This document shows positions 15,385-24,051 of a DNA stretch of 64,000 bases, piece after piece. The first letter of the stretch is position 1. Every line of letters begins with the position of its first letter. The notes beneath the pieces are model-generated. The model worked only from the letters and a program-made list of their open reading frames with translations. It searched no databases and had not been told where the DNA came from. Location: contig NZ_CP036349.1 in NCBI RefSeq assembly GCF_007753265.1, positions 4,125,363-4,189,362 on the forward strand, read 5' to 3'. The translations under genes and the position numbers were made by a program. This stretch comes from Botrimarina mediterranea. Lineage in GTDB: Bacteria; Planctomycetota; Planctomycetia; Pirellulales; Lacipirellulaceae.

Positions 15385-16230
15385 TTGGTCGCCGACTCCA
15401 CGGACCCAGGAAGAGGCCCCGCTGCCGCTACCGAAGTGATACTCAGCACCATAGAACGATCGCTGGTCTACCCCGCCCCCCCGTTCAATAGGGGGAATTG
15501 GGAGACTCGCTGGATCGATCACGAAGACATCTCGATCACGTCAATCGGACCCGGTCGGCAAAGCCAACGCTTGCACGGTTGGTTCTGCCCTCACCCGCGG
15601 TCGCGGCGGGTCGTGCTTTATTCGCATGGCCAAAGTGAGCACGTGGCGAGCCTCGTAAGCGTCGTGGTCCGATTGCAGGACGCACTGGACGCTTCGGTGC
15701 TGATCTACGACTACCGCGGATATGGCAAAAGCACTGGCCGGCCAACCGAGGCGGGATGCATCGCCGACGGACTCGCCGCGCAGCAATGGCTCGCAGAGCG
15801 CACTGGCAGGCTTCCCGAAGAGATTGTCCTGGTAGGCCGCTCACTTGGCGGGGCGGTTAGCGTCGCGGTCGCCGCCACGCGCGGCGCGCGGGCCTTGGTG
15901 CTTGAGAACACCTTCAGCCGGCTGACGGATGTGGCGGCCTACCGGTTCCCCTGGGCGCCCGTGCGCCGTGTGATGCACGAGCGTTACGACTCTATCCAGC
16001 GTATCCGCCAGTACGATGGCCCGCTGCTCCAACTCCACGGAACGCGCGACCGCATCGTCCCAGCGAAGTTCGCCCGCGAACTCTTCGCCGCTTGCCCGAG
16101 TGAGCGAAAGCGCTTCGTCATCCATCGCGGCGGCCAGCACCACGACCCGGCGCCGCTCGATTTCTACTCCCAGCTGAATCGATTCTTGGAAGAAACAGAG
16201 ACGCCCATCCCCCTACCCGTAGCGGGCTGA
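15385..16230 (+). CDS. Alpha/beta hydrolase, paralogue lacking the membrane anchor
   Basis: Tandem paralogue of the previous gene: SLVYPAPPFNRGNW, YSHGQSEH, IYDYRGYGKSTGRP, DGLAAQQWLAERTGRLP, nucleophile Ser153 in GRSLGGA, HGTRDRIVP and GGQHHD. The start is uncertain: TTG 15385 is the first usual start, GTG at about 15436 is another, and neither gives the hydrophobic N-terminus of the first copy. The 240 nt upstream are open in this frame without a good start codon, so the gene may have lost its 5' end or be anchored differently. Confidence 0.78.
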   Translation: MVADSTDPGRGPAAATEVILSTIERSLVYPAPPFNRGNWETRWIDHEDISITSIGPGRQSQRLHGWFCPHPRSRRVVLYSHGQSEHVASLVSVVVRLQDALDASVLIYDYRGYGKSTGRPTEAGCIADGLAAQQWLAERTGRLPEEIVLVGRSLGGAVSVAVAATRGARALVLENTFSRLTDVAAYRFPWAPVRRVMHERYDSIQRIRQYDGPLLQLHGTRDRIVPAKFARELFAACPSERKRFVIHRGGQHHDPAPLDFYSQLNRFLEETETPIPLPVAG

Positions 16231-16394
16231 TGCGTTTGAGACCCTTGGCGCCAGGCGCGGGTGACGCCGAGCTTGCCTCACCAATCCCACGTCACGGCGA
16301 GCCGGCGGTGTGGGTGCGAGACAAGCCCGACGCCAGTGGTTATTCTGAATCCCGCGGAGGAGGTCCGGACCCTCCCCCACAGTGCGATTCATGA

Positions 16395-17831
16395 ATGGGG
16401 CGGTTCACCTTGTCTCTACGACCCTCTGATAGCTCTTGGCGCGCCCCCTTCGTGTGGTTGGTGGCCCTCGGCCTTTCGTGCCAGGCCGCCGCGCAGTCGC
16501 TCTCTTTCGACCACCAACAACTCATCAGCTGGGGCCTAGAGACACAGGCCGAAATCGAAGCGACGCTCGGACTCGCCAATAGCCCCCTTTACGCCGAAAC
16601 TGCCCATCTCAATGGCAGTCAGTCGGGCGGCGCCGGCGGCGTCGCATTCGCTTGGCCGCTCAGCACACAGTTCCGTGTGCTCAACAGCTTGACGCGAATC
16701 GACCCGGTCACCTACGCGCCTCAGTTGCGGGCGTTCTCCGACCGGTTCCACGACGACTTCTGGTGGCCGCAGGGGAGCGGCGGCTACTCGTGCTGCGAAG
16801 GTGGCAACGATCGCTACTACGACGACAACGCCCATATCGCCTTAGCGCTGATGGAGTCCTACCGACTCACGGGCGACGATATCTACGCCCGCCGCGCCCG
16901 AGACGTCTATCGCTTCCTGCTTGCCGGCGACGTCCCCGGCTACACCGGCGGAAGCTACTGGCGCGTCGGCGACGATTCCTTCATCGACTCGGCCGCCGTG
17001 CTGCAAGGCGCTCGCGCCGGCTTCATGCTGTACGAAGAGACGGGCTCCACCGGCTATCTGAACGACGCGATCGAGCGCGTCCAGTGGGCCGAAGAGTACA
17101 CTCAACTCCCCGAAGGGACCTTCTACGAAAAGTTGTTCCTCACTGGACCTCAGGCCGGTACGGCCGGCAACTTCCCGCTTGTGAACTTCGCGGGATTCGG
17201 CATCTCGGCCAACTTGGCTTGGTTCGACGCCACGGGCGATCGCACCCGCCTCGTCGAAGCACAGCGGATCGGCAACGCCTCGCTCAACCGCTACATCAAC
17301 AAATCCACCGGCGCCCTCAACGACGAAGGCTACTGGACCTTCGAACTCGTCGACGCTCTGGTGGACCTCTACGAGCACGACGGCAACCCCAAGTGGGTCA
17401 ACGCCGCCGGCGACGCGTTGGAGTGGCTGCACGCCAATCGGCTCGACCCCGAGGGCCACTACGGGGTGCTTTGGGGCCGTGGCGGCGTGCAGTCCGCGAC
17501 CCTCACCGAGTGGAGCCTCAACGACATGGCGTCGGTCGCGCGGTCGTATCTGCATGTGGGCCTCAGTTCCCCGCTGGGCCTCGCTGGAGACTACAACGAC
17601 GACGGCGTCGTTGACGCCGCTGACTACACCGTCTGGCGCGACGCCCGCGGCACGAACGCCATCCTGCCGAACGACCACGGTATCGGCGGCGTCATCAGCC
17701 TCCGTCACCTCAATCAGTGGCGCACCAACTACGGCGCGACGCAGACCGGGAGCGCCGCGGTCCCCGAGCCGACCGCGATGGCCATCACCGCCTGCGCGGT
17801 TGTGCTATCAATATCGCGGCGTCGCGCCTAA
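16395..17831 (+). CDS. Secreted GH76-like glycosidase with dockerin and PEP-CTERM tail
   Basis: A 478-residue exoprotein. After a signal peptide ending near AAAQS it carries an (alpha/alpha)6-barrel-like domain resembling GH76 alpha-1,6-mannanases. The adjacent catalytic Asp pair is in RYYDDNAHIALALM (about residues 144-145), followed by several Trp/Tyr-rich repeats (GGSYWRVGDDSFIDSAAV). Residues about 396-447 form a dockerin-like unit ([19 protein letters not shown]). The tail AVPEPTAMAITACAVVLSISRRRA is a PEP-CTERM signal. It would be sorted to the cell surface or matrix and trim mannan-like glycans. ATG 16395 fits the signal peptide. Confidence 0.78.
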   Translation: MGRFTLSLRPSDSSWRAPFVWLVALGLSCQAAAQSLSFDHQQLISWGLETQAEIEATLGLANSPLYAETAHLNGSQSGGAGGVAFAWPLSTQFRVLNSLTRIDPVTYAPQLRAFSDRFHDDFWWPQGSGGYSCCEGGNDRYYDDNAHIALALMESYRLTGDDIYARRARDVYRFLLAGDVPGYTGGSYWRVGDDSFIDSAAVLQGARAGFMLYEETGSTGYLNDAIERVQWAEEYTQLPEGTFYEKLFLTGPQAGTAGNFPLVNFAGFGISANLAWFDATGDRTRLVEAQRIGNASLNRYINKSTGALNDEGYWTFELVDALVDLYEHDGNPKWVNAAGDALEWLHANRLDPEGHYGVLWGRGGVQSATLTEWSLNDMASVARSYLHVGLSSPLGLAGDYNDDGVVDAADYTVWRDARGTNAILPNDHGIGGVISLRHLNQWRTNYGATQTGSAAVPEPTAMAITACAVVLSISRRRA

Positions 17832-17987
17832 CGCAGCTAGTGGCCTGGCGCCCGTTCCACACCGACGGCTGGCGTCGCCGACTCGCCTTTTTCCGCGAAT
17901 GCCCGCGGATTTACCACTGCTCTCCGCGGCCGGGCGTGCATCTGTTAAGCTGTTCACTCCGCCGCTACGCACCACGGAGGGCGCCCG

Positions 17988-19073
17988 ATGCCCCGCGAAA
18001 CCATCCTCACCGCCGCCGACAGTGACGCCGCTGCCGATGACCGCGTCGAGCCGACGCGACTCGCTGCCGAAGCGCCTCGCACCGACCTCGCCACGGTTGA
18101 CGATGTCGCCCTGCGGCCCAAGTACCTGCGCGACATCATCGGGCAGCGCGCGGTGTGCGAGCGCATCCAGATCGCCGTGGACGCCGCTGCGGGCCGCAAG
18201 GAGCCGCTCGGGCACGTGCTGCTCGATGGGCCGCCGGGGCTCGGCAAGACGACCTTCGCCACCTGCATCCCGCGCGAGCTCGACGTCAGCCTTCAGATCG
18301 CCAGCGGCGCCGCCCTCTCCGCGCCGAAGGACCTGCTCCCCTACCTCACCAACGCCGAGGAGGGCTCGGTCCTCTTCATCGATGAAATCCATCGGCTCCC
18401 CAAAGCGGTCGAGGAGTTCATGTACCCGGCGATGGAGGACTTTCGGATCGACATCACGCTCGGCGAAGGGATGAATGCCCGCACGCTGAACATGAAGCTG
18501 CGGCCGATGACGATCATCGGCGCCACCACGCGCAGCGGCATGCTGTCGGCCCCGCTTCGCGACCGCTTCCCAGTGCGTGAGCACCTCGACTTTTACTCGA
18601 TCGCCGAGTTGACGCGCATCGTCGTCATCAACGCCAAGAAGCTAGGCCTGCCGATCGATGACGACGCGGCCGAGAAGATCGCCACCGCTAGCCGCGGCAC
18701 GCCGCGCATCGCGAACAACCGCCTGCGTTGGGTCCGCGACTACGCCCAGAGCCGCGCCGCCGGCGAGGCGACGCTCCCCGTCACCGACGACGCGCTAGGA
18801 ATGCTCGGCGTCGACCAAGCGGGCCTCGACCCGCAAGACCGCAAGTACCTCTCGACAATCCTGCGCGTCTTCCACGGCGGCCCAGCGGGCGTCGAAGCCA
18901 TCGCCCACACGATGAACCTGCCCGTCGATACGCTGACCGACGAAGTCGAGCCGTTCCTCTTGCGCAGCGAGCTCGTGATCCGGACACCAAGAGGCAGAAA
19001 GCTAACAACGAAGGCTTACGACCACCTCGGCGTCGAAGCGCCAAGCGAAGAAGACGCCCCGCGCCTCTTCTGA
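17988..19073 (+). CDS. ruvB: Holliday junction DNA helicase RuvB
   Basis: Hexameric AAA+ motor for branch migration with RuvA. The 361-residue protein has a leader of about 35 residues, then VALRPKYLRDIIGQ, Walker A GPPGLGKTT (about 81-89), Walker B VLFIDEIHRLP (about 128-138), sensor GATTRSGMLSAPLRDRF with the arginine finger, and a winged-helix end (EVEPFLLRSELVIRTPRGRKLTTKAYDHLG). It is complete. It lies 5.5 kb from ruvA, so ruvCA and ruvB are not one operon here. The stop is next to a CGTCGGCGCTAGCCG repeat. Confidence 0.95.
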   Translation: MPRETILTAADSDAAADDRVEPTRLAAEAPRTDLATVDDVALRPKYLRDIIGQRAVCERIQIAVDAAAGRKEPLGHVLLDGPPGLGKTTFATCIPRELDVSLQIASGAALSAPKDLLPYLTNAEEGSVLFIDEIHRLPKAVEEFMYPAMEDFRIDITLGEGMNARTLNMKLRPMTIIGATTRSGMLSAPLRDRFPVREHLDFYSIAELTRIVVINAKKLGLPIDDDAAEKIATASRGTPRIANNRLRWVRDYAQSRAAGEATLPVTDDALGMLGVDQAGLDPQDRKYLSTILRVFHGGPAGVEAIAHTMNLPVDTLTDEVEPFLLRSELVIRTPRGRKLTTKAYDHLGVEAPSEEDAPRLF

Positions 19074-19128
19074 GCCGTCGGCGCTAGCCGCTCGCTAGCG
19101 CCACGAGCAACTCCACCATCGCATCGTG

Positions 19129-19202
19129 GCGAGCCGGCGACGTTAGTCGTCGGTGGGAAGCGGGTACCCAGGTTCCACCGAGGACTAACGTCCCCGGCTC
19201 GC
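19129..19202. repeat. Inverted repeat family E (GCCGGCGACGTTAGTC)
   Basis: GCCGGCGACGTTAGTCGTCG on the left (within 19129-19156) pairs with CGAGGACTAACGTCCCCGGC (19175-19202). Another copy lies at 23245-23308, and a half-site at 11761-11781. Confidence 0.75.
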
Positions 19203-19333
19203 CGTCCATTGTGATGCTCAAGTGTTCGTGGCGCCGACGCTCTTGTCGTGCCCGACTGCGATTGGCGTAGCGACCCTCCGGGCGTCATACTTCGGCCCGA
19301 CTGGTTGGGACACCACTTCTCAAGGATGAACAA

Positions 19334-21151
19334 ATGCGTACACGAACGGCGCTGGCGGGGATCGCAGCTTGGCTGCTAGGTCTGGGAACCGTATCGCACG
19401 CGGCGTACACCGTTCCTGCGGTCAACCTGCCGGCGCAAACGCCCGACATCGTGCGCGACCGGGTGGCCCGCTCGCTGGCGTCAACCCGCGACCAAGTCGG
19501 GCGCGTGCTGCATCCGTTCCGCGGGGAGTTCCACGGCCTGGGGATCGGCGCCAGTAGGTATAGTTTCGCCGCCGATCTGTCGGGCGATGGCCGCGTTGTT
19601 GTGGGATACGACGTGACGACTTCCTTGGAGTCTCGTCCCTTCGTCTGGTCACCAGCCACCGGCAAGACGGCATACAACATGCAGCCGAGCGGCGTCTTGG
19701 GCAACGCATTTCCCACTTCAATTTCGGCCAACGGCGTCTATGTCGGCGGGCACGTTACGTCGTCCAACTATTTTTCATCGGGCTTTCTGTGGTCGCTCGC
19801 GAGTAACCAACGCCTCCCTACAACCTTGGACCGCAGCCGTGAAGTTAACGCACTTTCGGGAGACGGTAAGATTGCAGTTGGCACGCAGTATCGACGTTAT
19901 CACTTCCCAGGAACTTCAGGTCTGGGATACCATTCGGACGGAGCTTCCGATATTGGGCCGGATGCGAACTATGCCGGCGACCTTGAAAACGATGATGATG
20001 ATACGCCCTCCCAATGGGCCTACCGTTATACGCGCGGCGGCGTCCTCCAAGAGCCGGGTGTGCTAACAAGCGGCGCAGGCTATTACCTTAACTCCGCGGC
20101 GGTAGATGTCACCCGCGACGGACGCACCGTACTCCTCAATGGCAGCAATCCCACAATACCAGGACGCAGCGAGCCGTTCCTTTGGGCGGCTGATGGGACT
20201 GTTAAGGCGCTATGTGGTTACGATCATCTACAAGGAGAAAGCCACTATTACGACTCTTTCTACACACAGGCCTATGCAATTTCTGCCGACGGCACGACGG
20301 TCGTAGGTTCCGCCGAAAATTTCTACTTCGACGTTGGATGGCAAAGCGCCGCCGTCTTCTGGCGTGAATCGATCGGCTGGACCAATCTTGGGGAGATCCG
20401 CACACGGCCCGACCAATTCATCAACAGCGCCGTCGCGACCGGCGTTTCCGGCGATGGCAGCGTTGTGATCGGTGAAATCTCGAGCAGTTCGTATAAAGGG
20501 CAATGCATCGACTGTGAGTCTACCCCCTTCCTCTGGGACGAAGCCCGCGGCATGCGCGAACTCTCCGCTGTCCTCCAGCTCGACTACGGCCTCGACCTCT
20601 CCGGCTGGACGCTCAACGAAGCGACCGGCATCAGCGACGATGGCACGACGATCATCGGCAACGGCCGCAACCCCACCGGCCAGAACGAAGCTTGGCGCGC
20701 CGTCCTCGCCCGCACGACACCGCTGGGCGACATCGACTTCGACGGCGACGTCGATCCGCAGGACTACGCCCAGCTCAAGTTGAACCTCGGCGCCAACTCG
20801 GCCGACAGCGCCGTCTTCTACGCCGACGGCGACCTCAACGCCGACGGCCGCGTCGATCAAGCCGACGCCGACACGCTACTGAGCCTCTACCAGGGCCGCA
20901 AGCAAGGCGACTTCAACGCCGATGGCGTCGTCAACATCGCCGACTACACTGTGTGGCGTGACCACCTTGGACAGTTCACTGGGGGCCTCGCCGACAGCAA
21001 CGGTAACGGCTGGGTCAACCACGCCGACCTCGCCTCTTGGCGGAGCCACTTCGGCAGAGTGCTCGGCGCGCTGCTGCCGCTATCGATCCCCGAACCCGCC
21101 GCCGCGCTGCTCGCAGCAACGTCGCTCGCCTTTGTGAGCCAGCGGCGCTAG
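19334..21151 (+). CDS. HAF-repeat exoprotein with dockerin repeats and PEP-CTERM end
   Basis: A 605-residue secreted protein. A signal peptide (RTALAGIAAWLLGLGTVSHA) is followed by a beta-propeller-like series of at least six short repeats of the HAF type (SGDGRVVVGY, SANGVYVGG, SGDGKIAVGT, SADGTTVVGS, SGDGSVVIGE, SDDGTTIIGNG), each paired with an FVW/FLW block. Two EF-hand-like dockerin units follow ([36 protein letters not shown]) and then IPEPAAALLAATSLAFVSQRR as sorting signal. No enzymatic motif is visible; it is probably a surface or matrix protein. It is followed by the repeat that also ends the next gene. Confidence 0.78.
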   Translation: MRTRTALAGIAAWLLGLGTVSHAAYTVPAVNLPAQTPDIVRDRVARSLASTRDQVGRVLHPFRGEFHGLGIGASRYSFAADLSGDGRVVVGYDVTTSLESRPFVWSPATGKTAYNMQPSGVLGNAFPTSISANGVYVGGHVTSSNYFSSGFLWSLASNQRLPTTLDRSREVNALSGDGKIAVGTQYRRYHFPGTSGLGYHSDGASDIGPDANYAGDLENDDDDTPSQWAYRYTRGGVLQEPGVLTSGAGYYLNSAAVDVTRDGRTVLLNGSNPTIPGRSEPFLWAADGTVKALCGYDHLQGESHYYDSFYTQAYAISADGTTVVGSAENFYFDVGWQSAAVFWRESIGWTNLGEIRTRPDQFINSAVATGVSGDGSVVIGEISSSSYKGQCIDCESTPFLWDEARGMRELSAVLQLDYGLDLSGWTLNEATGISDDGTTIIGNGRNPTGQNEAWRAVLARTTPLGDIDFDGDVDPQDYAQLKLNLGANSADSAVFYADGDLNADGRVDQADADTLLSLYQGRKQGDFNADGVVNIADYTVWRDHLGQFTGGLADSNGNGWVNHADLASWRSHFGRVLGALLPLSIPEPAAALLAATSLAFVSQRR

Positions 21152-21340
21152 CCGCGGGTGGCGTGACGAATGACACGTTGTTATTTAACTCTGCCGCGGC
21201 TGGGCGAGCTTCTTCGACCGACGCCGTCGGACGACATTTAACGGCATTTCATCGTTTCCCTGCGGGCCAATGCCGTTACACTCACGGTTGCTGGGCCAAC
21301 TAGGCGGCCAGGGGCTAGCTATCGGTTGGGAGACGGTGCG

Positions 21341-23200
21341 ATGCGATTACATGCCTTGGGTTTCTTCGTATTGGCATTCGTGCCGATCTCGGCGTTCGCC
21401 GAGGTTCGCACTTACGACGGAACGGGCAACAACGTCGCCATTCCGACGCGGGGCGCCGCCGGGACCGGGATGATCCGCTTCGGCTACAGCGCGGAGTTTC
21501 TTGACTCGACCGGGGCGATGATCACCGACGCCCAGCGCGCTAACGCCCGCGACATCAGCAATGCGATTTTCGCCCAGTCCTCAAGCGTCAAAAGCATGCG
21601 GGGGCTCAGCGACTTCGCCTGGGGCTGGGGGCAGTTCGTCACCCACGACATCGAGCTGCTCAAGACCGACAATGGACCGGTCATTAATGGATTCGCACCG
21701 ATCGCGGTGAACAATCCCGCCGACGTTCTGGCGCCGGGTCCGATCCCGTTTGTGCGCGCCGACTTCACGACCATCCCGGGTCGCGGCGGCGGCAGGTCGC
21801 CCGTCAACTATGTGTCGAGCTACTTGGACGGCTCGGTCGTTTATGGCAGCGACGCGACGCGGGCGGCCGCCCTCCGTGACACGGGGGGAAAGCTGCTGCT
21901 CGACCCCAGTGGCTTGTTGCCTCGCAACACGGCCGGTCTGGAAGTCGAGAACAACGGCCCCCTCCCCTCGACCAGCATGTTCCTCGCCGGCGATATCCGC
22001 GCAAACGAGAACCCGCTGCTGACCTCGCTACAGACCGTGTTTGCCCGTGAGCACAATCGGCTGGTCGATGCGATCGCCGTGCAACGGCCGGGTCTCGATG
22101 ACGAGGGCCGCTACCAACTCGCCCGTCAACTCGTCGGCGCCGAGATCCAGGCAATCACCTACCGAGAGTTTTTGCCCGCCCTGATCGGCGGCGGCACGAG
22201 CACACAGAATCTCGACAACCACCAGTACCTGTCGGGCCTCGACTCCTCGGTCACCAACGCCTTCGCCAACGCCGCTTTCCGTCTCGGCCATAGCCAGGTG
22301 TCGAGCGACCTAACGCTCGTCGATGAGACTGGCGTCGATTCGACCCTGCCGCTACGCAACGCCTTCCATAATCCCGCTTTAATCGACGCGGACCCGTCGC
22401 TTGTCGATACCTTCCTGCGGGGGGCGGCCAGACAACGATCCGAAGAGATCGATACGCTTGTTGTCGACGACCTGCGGAACGCATTATTTGGCCCTCCCGG
22501 TTCGGGCGGGCTCGATCTGGCGGCGATCAATATCCAACGCGGCCGTGACGCAGGCCTTCCCAACTACCGCAACCTCAAGTCCAGCCATGGCGCCGGGGGG
22601 GTCCAGACCTTTAGCCAGATCACCTCCGACCCCGAGTTGGCTGAGGCCTTGGCGACGGTCTACGGCAACAACCTCAGCAACATCGACGCTTGGGTCGGCG
22701 GACTTGCCGAAGACCACGTCGCCGGCGGCAGCGTCGGGCGGATGTTCCACGCCATCATCGACAGTCAGTTCCGCCGTCTCCGCGATGGCGACCGACTGTT
22801 CTACACCGGCGTCGCTGCCGGTTTGTACATTGAAGGCGAGCTCGACCCGCTGATCCGCTCCCTGGTGGACCTCGACACGGTAACGTTGGCGGACATCATC
22901 CAGGTCAATACCGGCGTCACGAGCCTGCAAGATAATGTGTTCTTCGTCCCCGGCTTTACCGATCTCGCCGAAGGCGACCTGAATGGCGACGGCGTCGTCA
23001 ATGCCGCTGATTACACCCTGATCCGCGATGGCGCCACCTCGATGACCGACGACGCGATGGCGCTCTTCCGTACCCACTACGGCTACCACCTCGGCGCCTA
23101 CCCTAGTAGCGGCGGCAATCGCAGCGTTTCGGTCCCCGAGCCCACGGCCGCCGCGCTGCTGGCGGCAGTCGCAATCGCCACCGTGAGCCGTCGGCGCTAG
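21341..23200 (+). CDS. Secreted animal-type haem peroxidase with dockerin and PEP-CTERM tail
   Basis: A 619-residue member of the peroxidase-cyclooxygenase superfamily. A signal peptide ends near AFAEV. The distal His is His102 in WGWGQFVTHDIEL, and TVFAREHNRL and the proximal His317 in AAFRLGHSQV follow, as do INIQRGRDAGLPNYRNL and DPELAEALATVYGN, all classic for the family. Such enzymes oxidise halides or phenols with H2O2. Residues about 545-585 are a dockerin-like unit ([15 protein letters not shown]) and the end is VPEPTAAALLAAVAIATVSRRR. ATG 21341 is chosen because GGAGAC lies 10 nt upstream; the TTG 15 nt earlier would bury that site. Confidence 0.9.
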   Translation: MRLHALGFFVLAFVPISAFAEVRTYDGTGNNVAIPTRGAAGTGMIRFGYSAEFLDSTGAMITDAQRANARDISNAIFAQSSSVKSMRGLSDFAWGWGQFVTHDIELLKTDNGPVINGFAPIAVNNPADVLAPGPIPFVRADFTTIPGRGGGRSPVNYVSSYLDGSVVYGSDATRAAALRDTGGKLLLDPSGLLPRNTAGLEVENNGPLPSTSMFLAGDIRANENPLLTSLQTVFAREHNRLVDAIAVQRPGLDDEGRYQLARQLVGAEIQAITYREFLPALIGGGTSTQNLDNHQYLSGLDSSVTNAFANAAFRLGHSQVSSDLTLVDETGVDSTLPLRNAFHNPALIDADPSLVDTFLRGAARQRSEEIDTLVVDDLRNALFGPPGSGGLDLAAINIQRGRDAGLPNYRNLKSSHGAGGVQTFSQITSDPELAEALATVYGNNLSNIDAWVGGLAEDHVAGGSVGRMFHAIIDSQFRRLRDGDRLFYTGVAAGLYIEGELDPLIRSLVDLDTVTLADIIQVNTGVTSLQDNVFFVPGFTDLAEGDLNGDGVVNAADYTLIRDGATSMTDDAMALFRTHYGYHLGAYPSSGGNRSVSVPEPTAAALLAAVAIATVSRRR

Positions 23201-23220
23201 CCGCGGGTGGCGTTGCAGAC
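23189..23220. repeat. 3'-end repeat CGGCGCTAGCCGCGGGTGGC (family G)
   Basis: The 20-mer overlaps the TAG stop of the peroxidase gene. The same bases overlap the stop of the HAF gene near 21145-21166, and a shorter match (GCCGTCGGCGCTAGCCG) follows ruvB near 19075. Confidence 0.65.
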
Positions 23221-23244
23221 GGCGCGACTCACAAGAGCCGCAGC

Positions 23245-23308
23245 GAGCCGGCGACGTTAGTCGTCGGAGTGAATTCGAAGCAACTCCAACGACTAACGTC
23301 GCCGGCTC
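23245..23308. terminator. Family E hairpin between convergent genes, likely bidirectional terminator
   Basis: GAGCCGGCGACGTTAGTCGT (in 23245-23270) pairs with ACGACTAACGTCGCCGGCTC (in 23283-23308), a stem of about 26 bp with one mismatch. It lies exactly in the gap between two convergent genes. No T-tract is present. Confidence 0.6.
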
Positions 23309-23312
23309 CTGA

Positions 23313-23987
23313 TTACTTCGCTGCGTCCTCTTCCGGCGCTGTGTCGCTCGCCACCGGCTCGTCGCCCGTCTTGAGTGAGTCGCCCAGCAGCCGCAGCGTC
23401 TCGGTATACTCCGCCGATTCGCCTTCCCCCTCGGGCCGCACGTCTTGCACCATCAATGCAAAGACGCCCTCGGTGCTGGCGAACGTGAAGAGGTTCTGCA
23501 CCGTCACGGTGGCCGGAGATTTGCCCCGGGCGGGTGTCGTGTAGTTGAACTGCAAGCCATCGTAAGCCCGGCCAGGCGTCGTGAGCCGGACCGTCTTGGG
23601 CTTCTCGGAATCCTTGCCGGCGCTAGCGACGAGATTCTCGGCGAGCACATCGCGTAGCGACTTGGCGTCGAGGTCGTCGCCGTACTGCTGCAGCATAACG
23701 GCCGTGGTGCGGCCCTGGAGGGTCCAGACGCGTACGCCTGCATCGCCGGAGGACTCGCCCGCTTCGAGGCTCATCGGATAGCGGAAACTCACTCCGGCCG
23801 CGTCGAAGGCCTTCTCGTCGAGCATTTCGATCCGTAACGTGACGCGCTCCCCCGCGACCCGCACCGCGAAAGCCTTGCCCACCGGCACGTTGTAGACTTT
23901 CTCTCCAATCGTCAGCCGCGCCTGCTGCGGCTCAGCGGCCAGGGCCGTGGTGGCGGTGAGGAGTGCTGCGAGGGCGAAGCGGTGCAT
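23313..23987 (-). CDS. Secreted protein of unknown function
   Basis: A 224-residue protein with signal peptide MHRFALAALLTATTALAAEP. The body is mixed alpha/beta (LTIGEKVYNVPVGKAFAVRV, VRVWTLQGRTTAVMLQQYGDDLDAKSLRDVLAENLV, VTVQNLFTFASTEGVFALMVQD) with an acidic Asp/Glu-rich tail. No family is recognised. The layout, with a lone domain that may fold like a stress/lipid-binding PsbP/DcrB-type alpha-beta unit, is only a guess. It is transcribed divergently from nothing obvious and converges with the peroxidase gene. Confidence 0.65.
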   Translation of the reverse strand: MHRFALAALLTATTALAAEPQQARLTIGEKVYNVPVGKAFAVRVAGERVTLRIEMLDEKAFDAAGVSFRYPMSLEAGESSGDAGVRVWTLQGRTTAVMLQQYGDDLDAKSLRDVLAENLVASAGKDSEKPKTVRLTTPGRAYDGLQFNYTTPARGKSPATVTVQNLFTFASTEGVFALMVQDVRPEGEGESAEYTETLRLLGDSLKTGDEPVASDTAPEEDAAK

Positions 23988-24051
23988 AGTGGGCAGTCAG
24001 CAGTTGGGCAGATAACTTGAGCCGTATGCGCCGGGCGTTGTCGGCTTTCCG

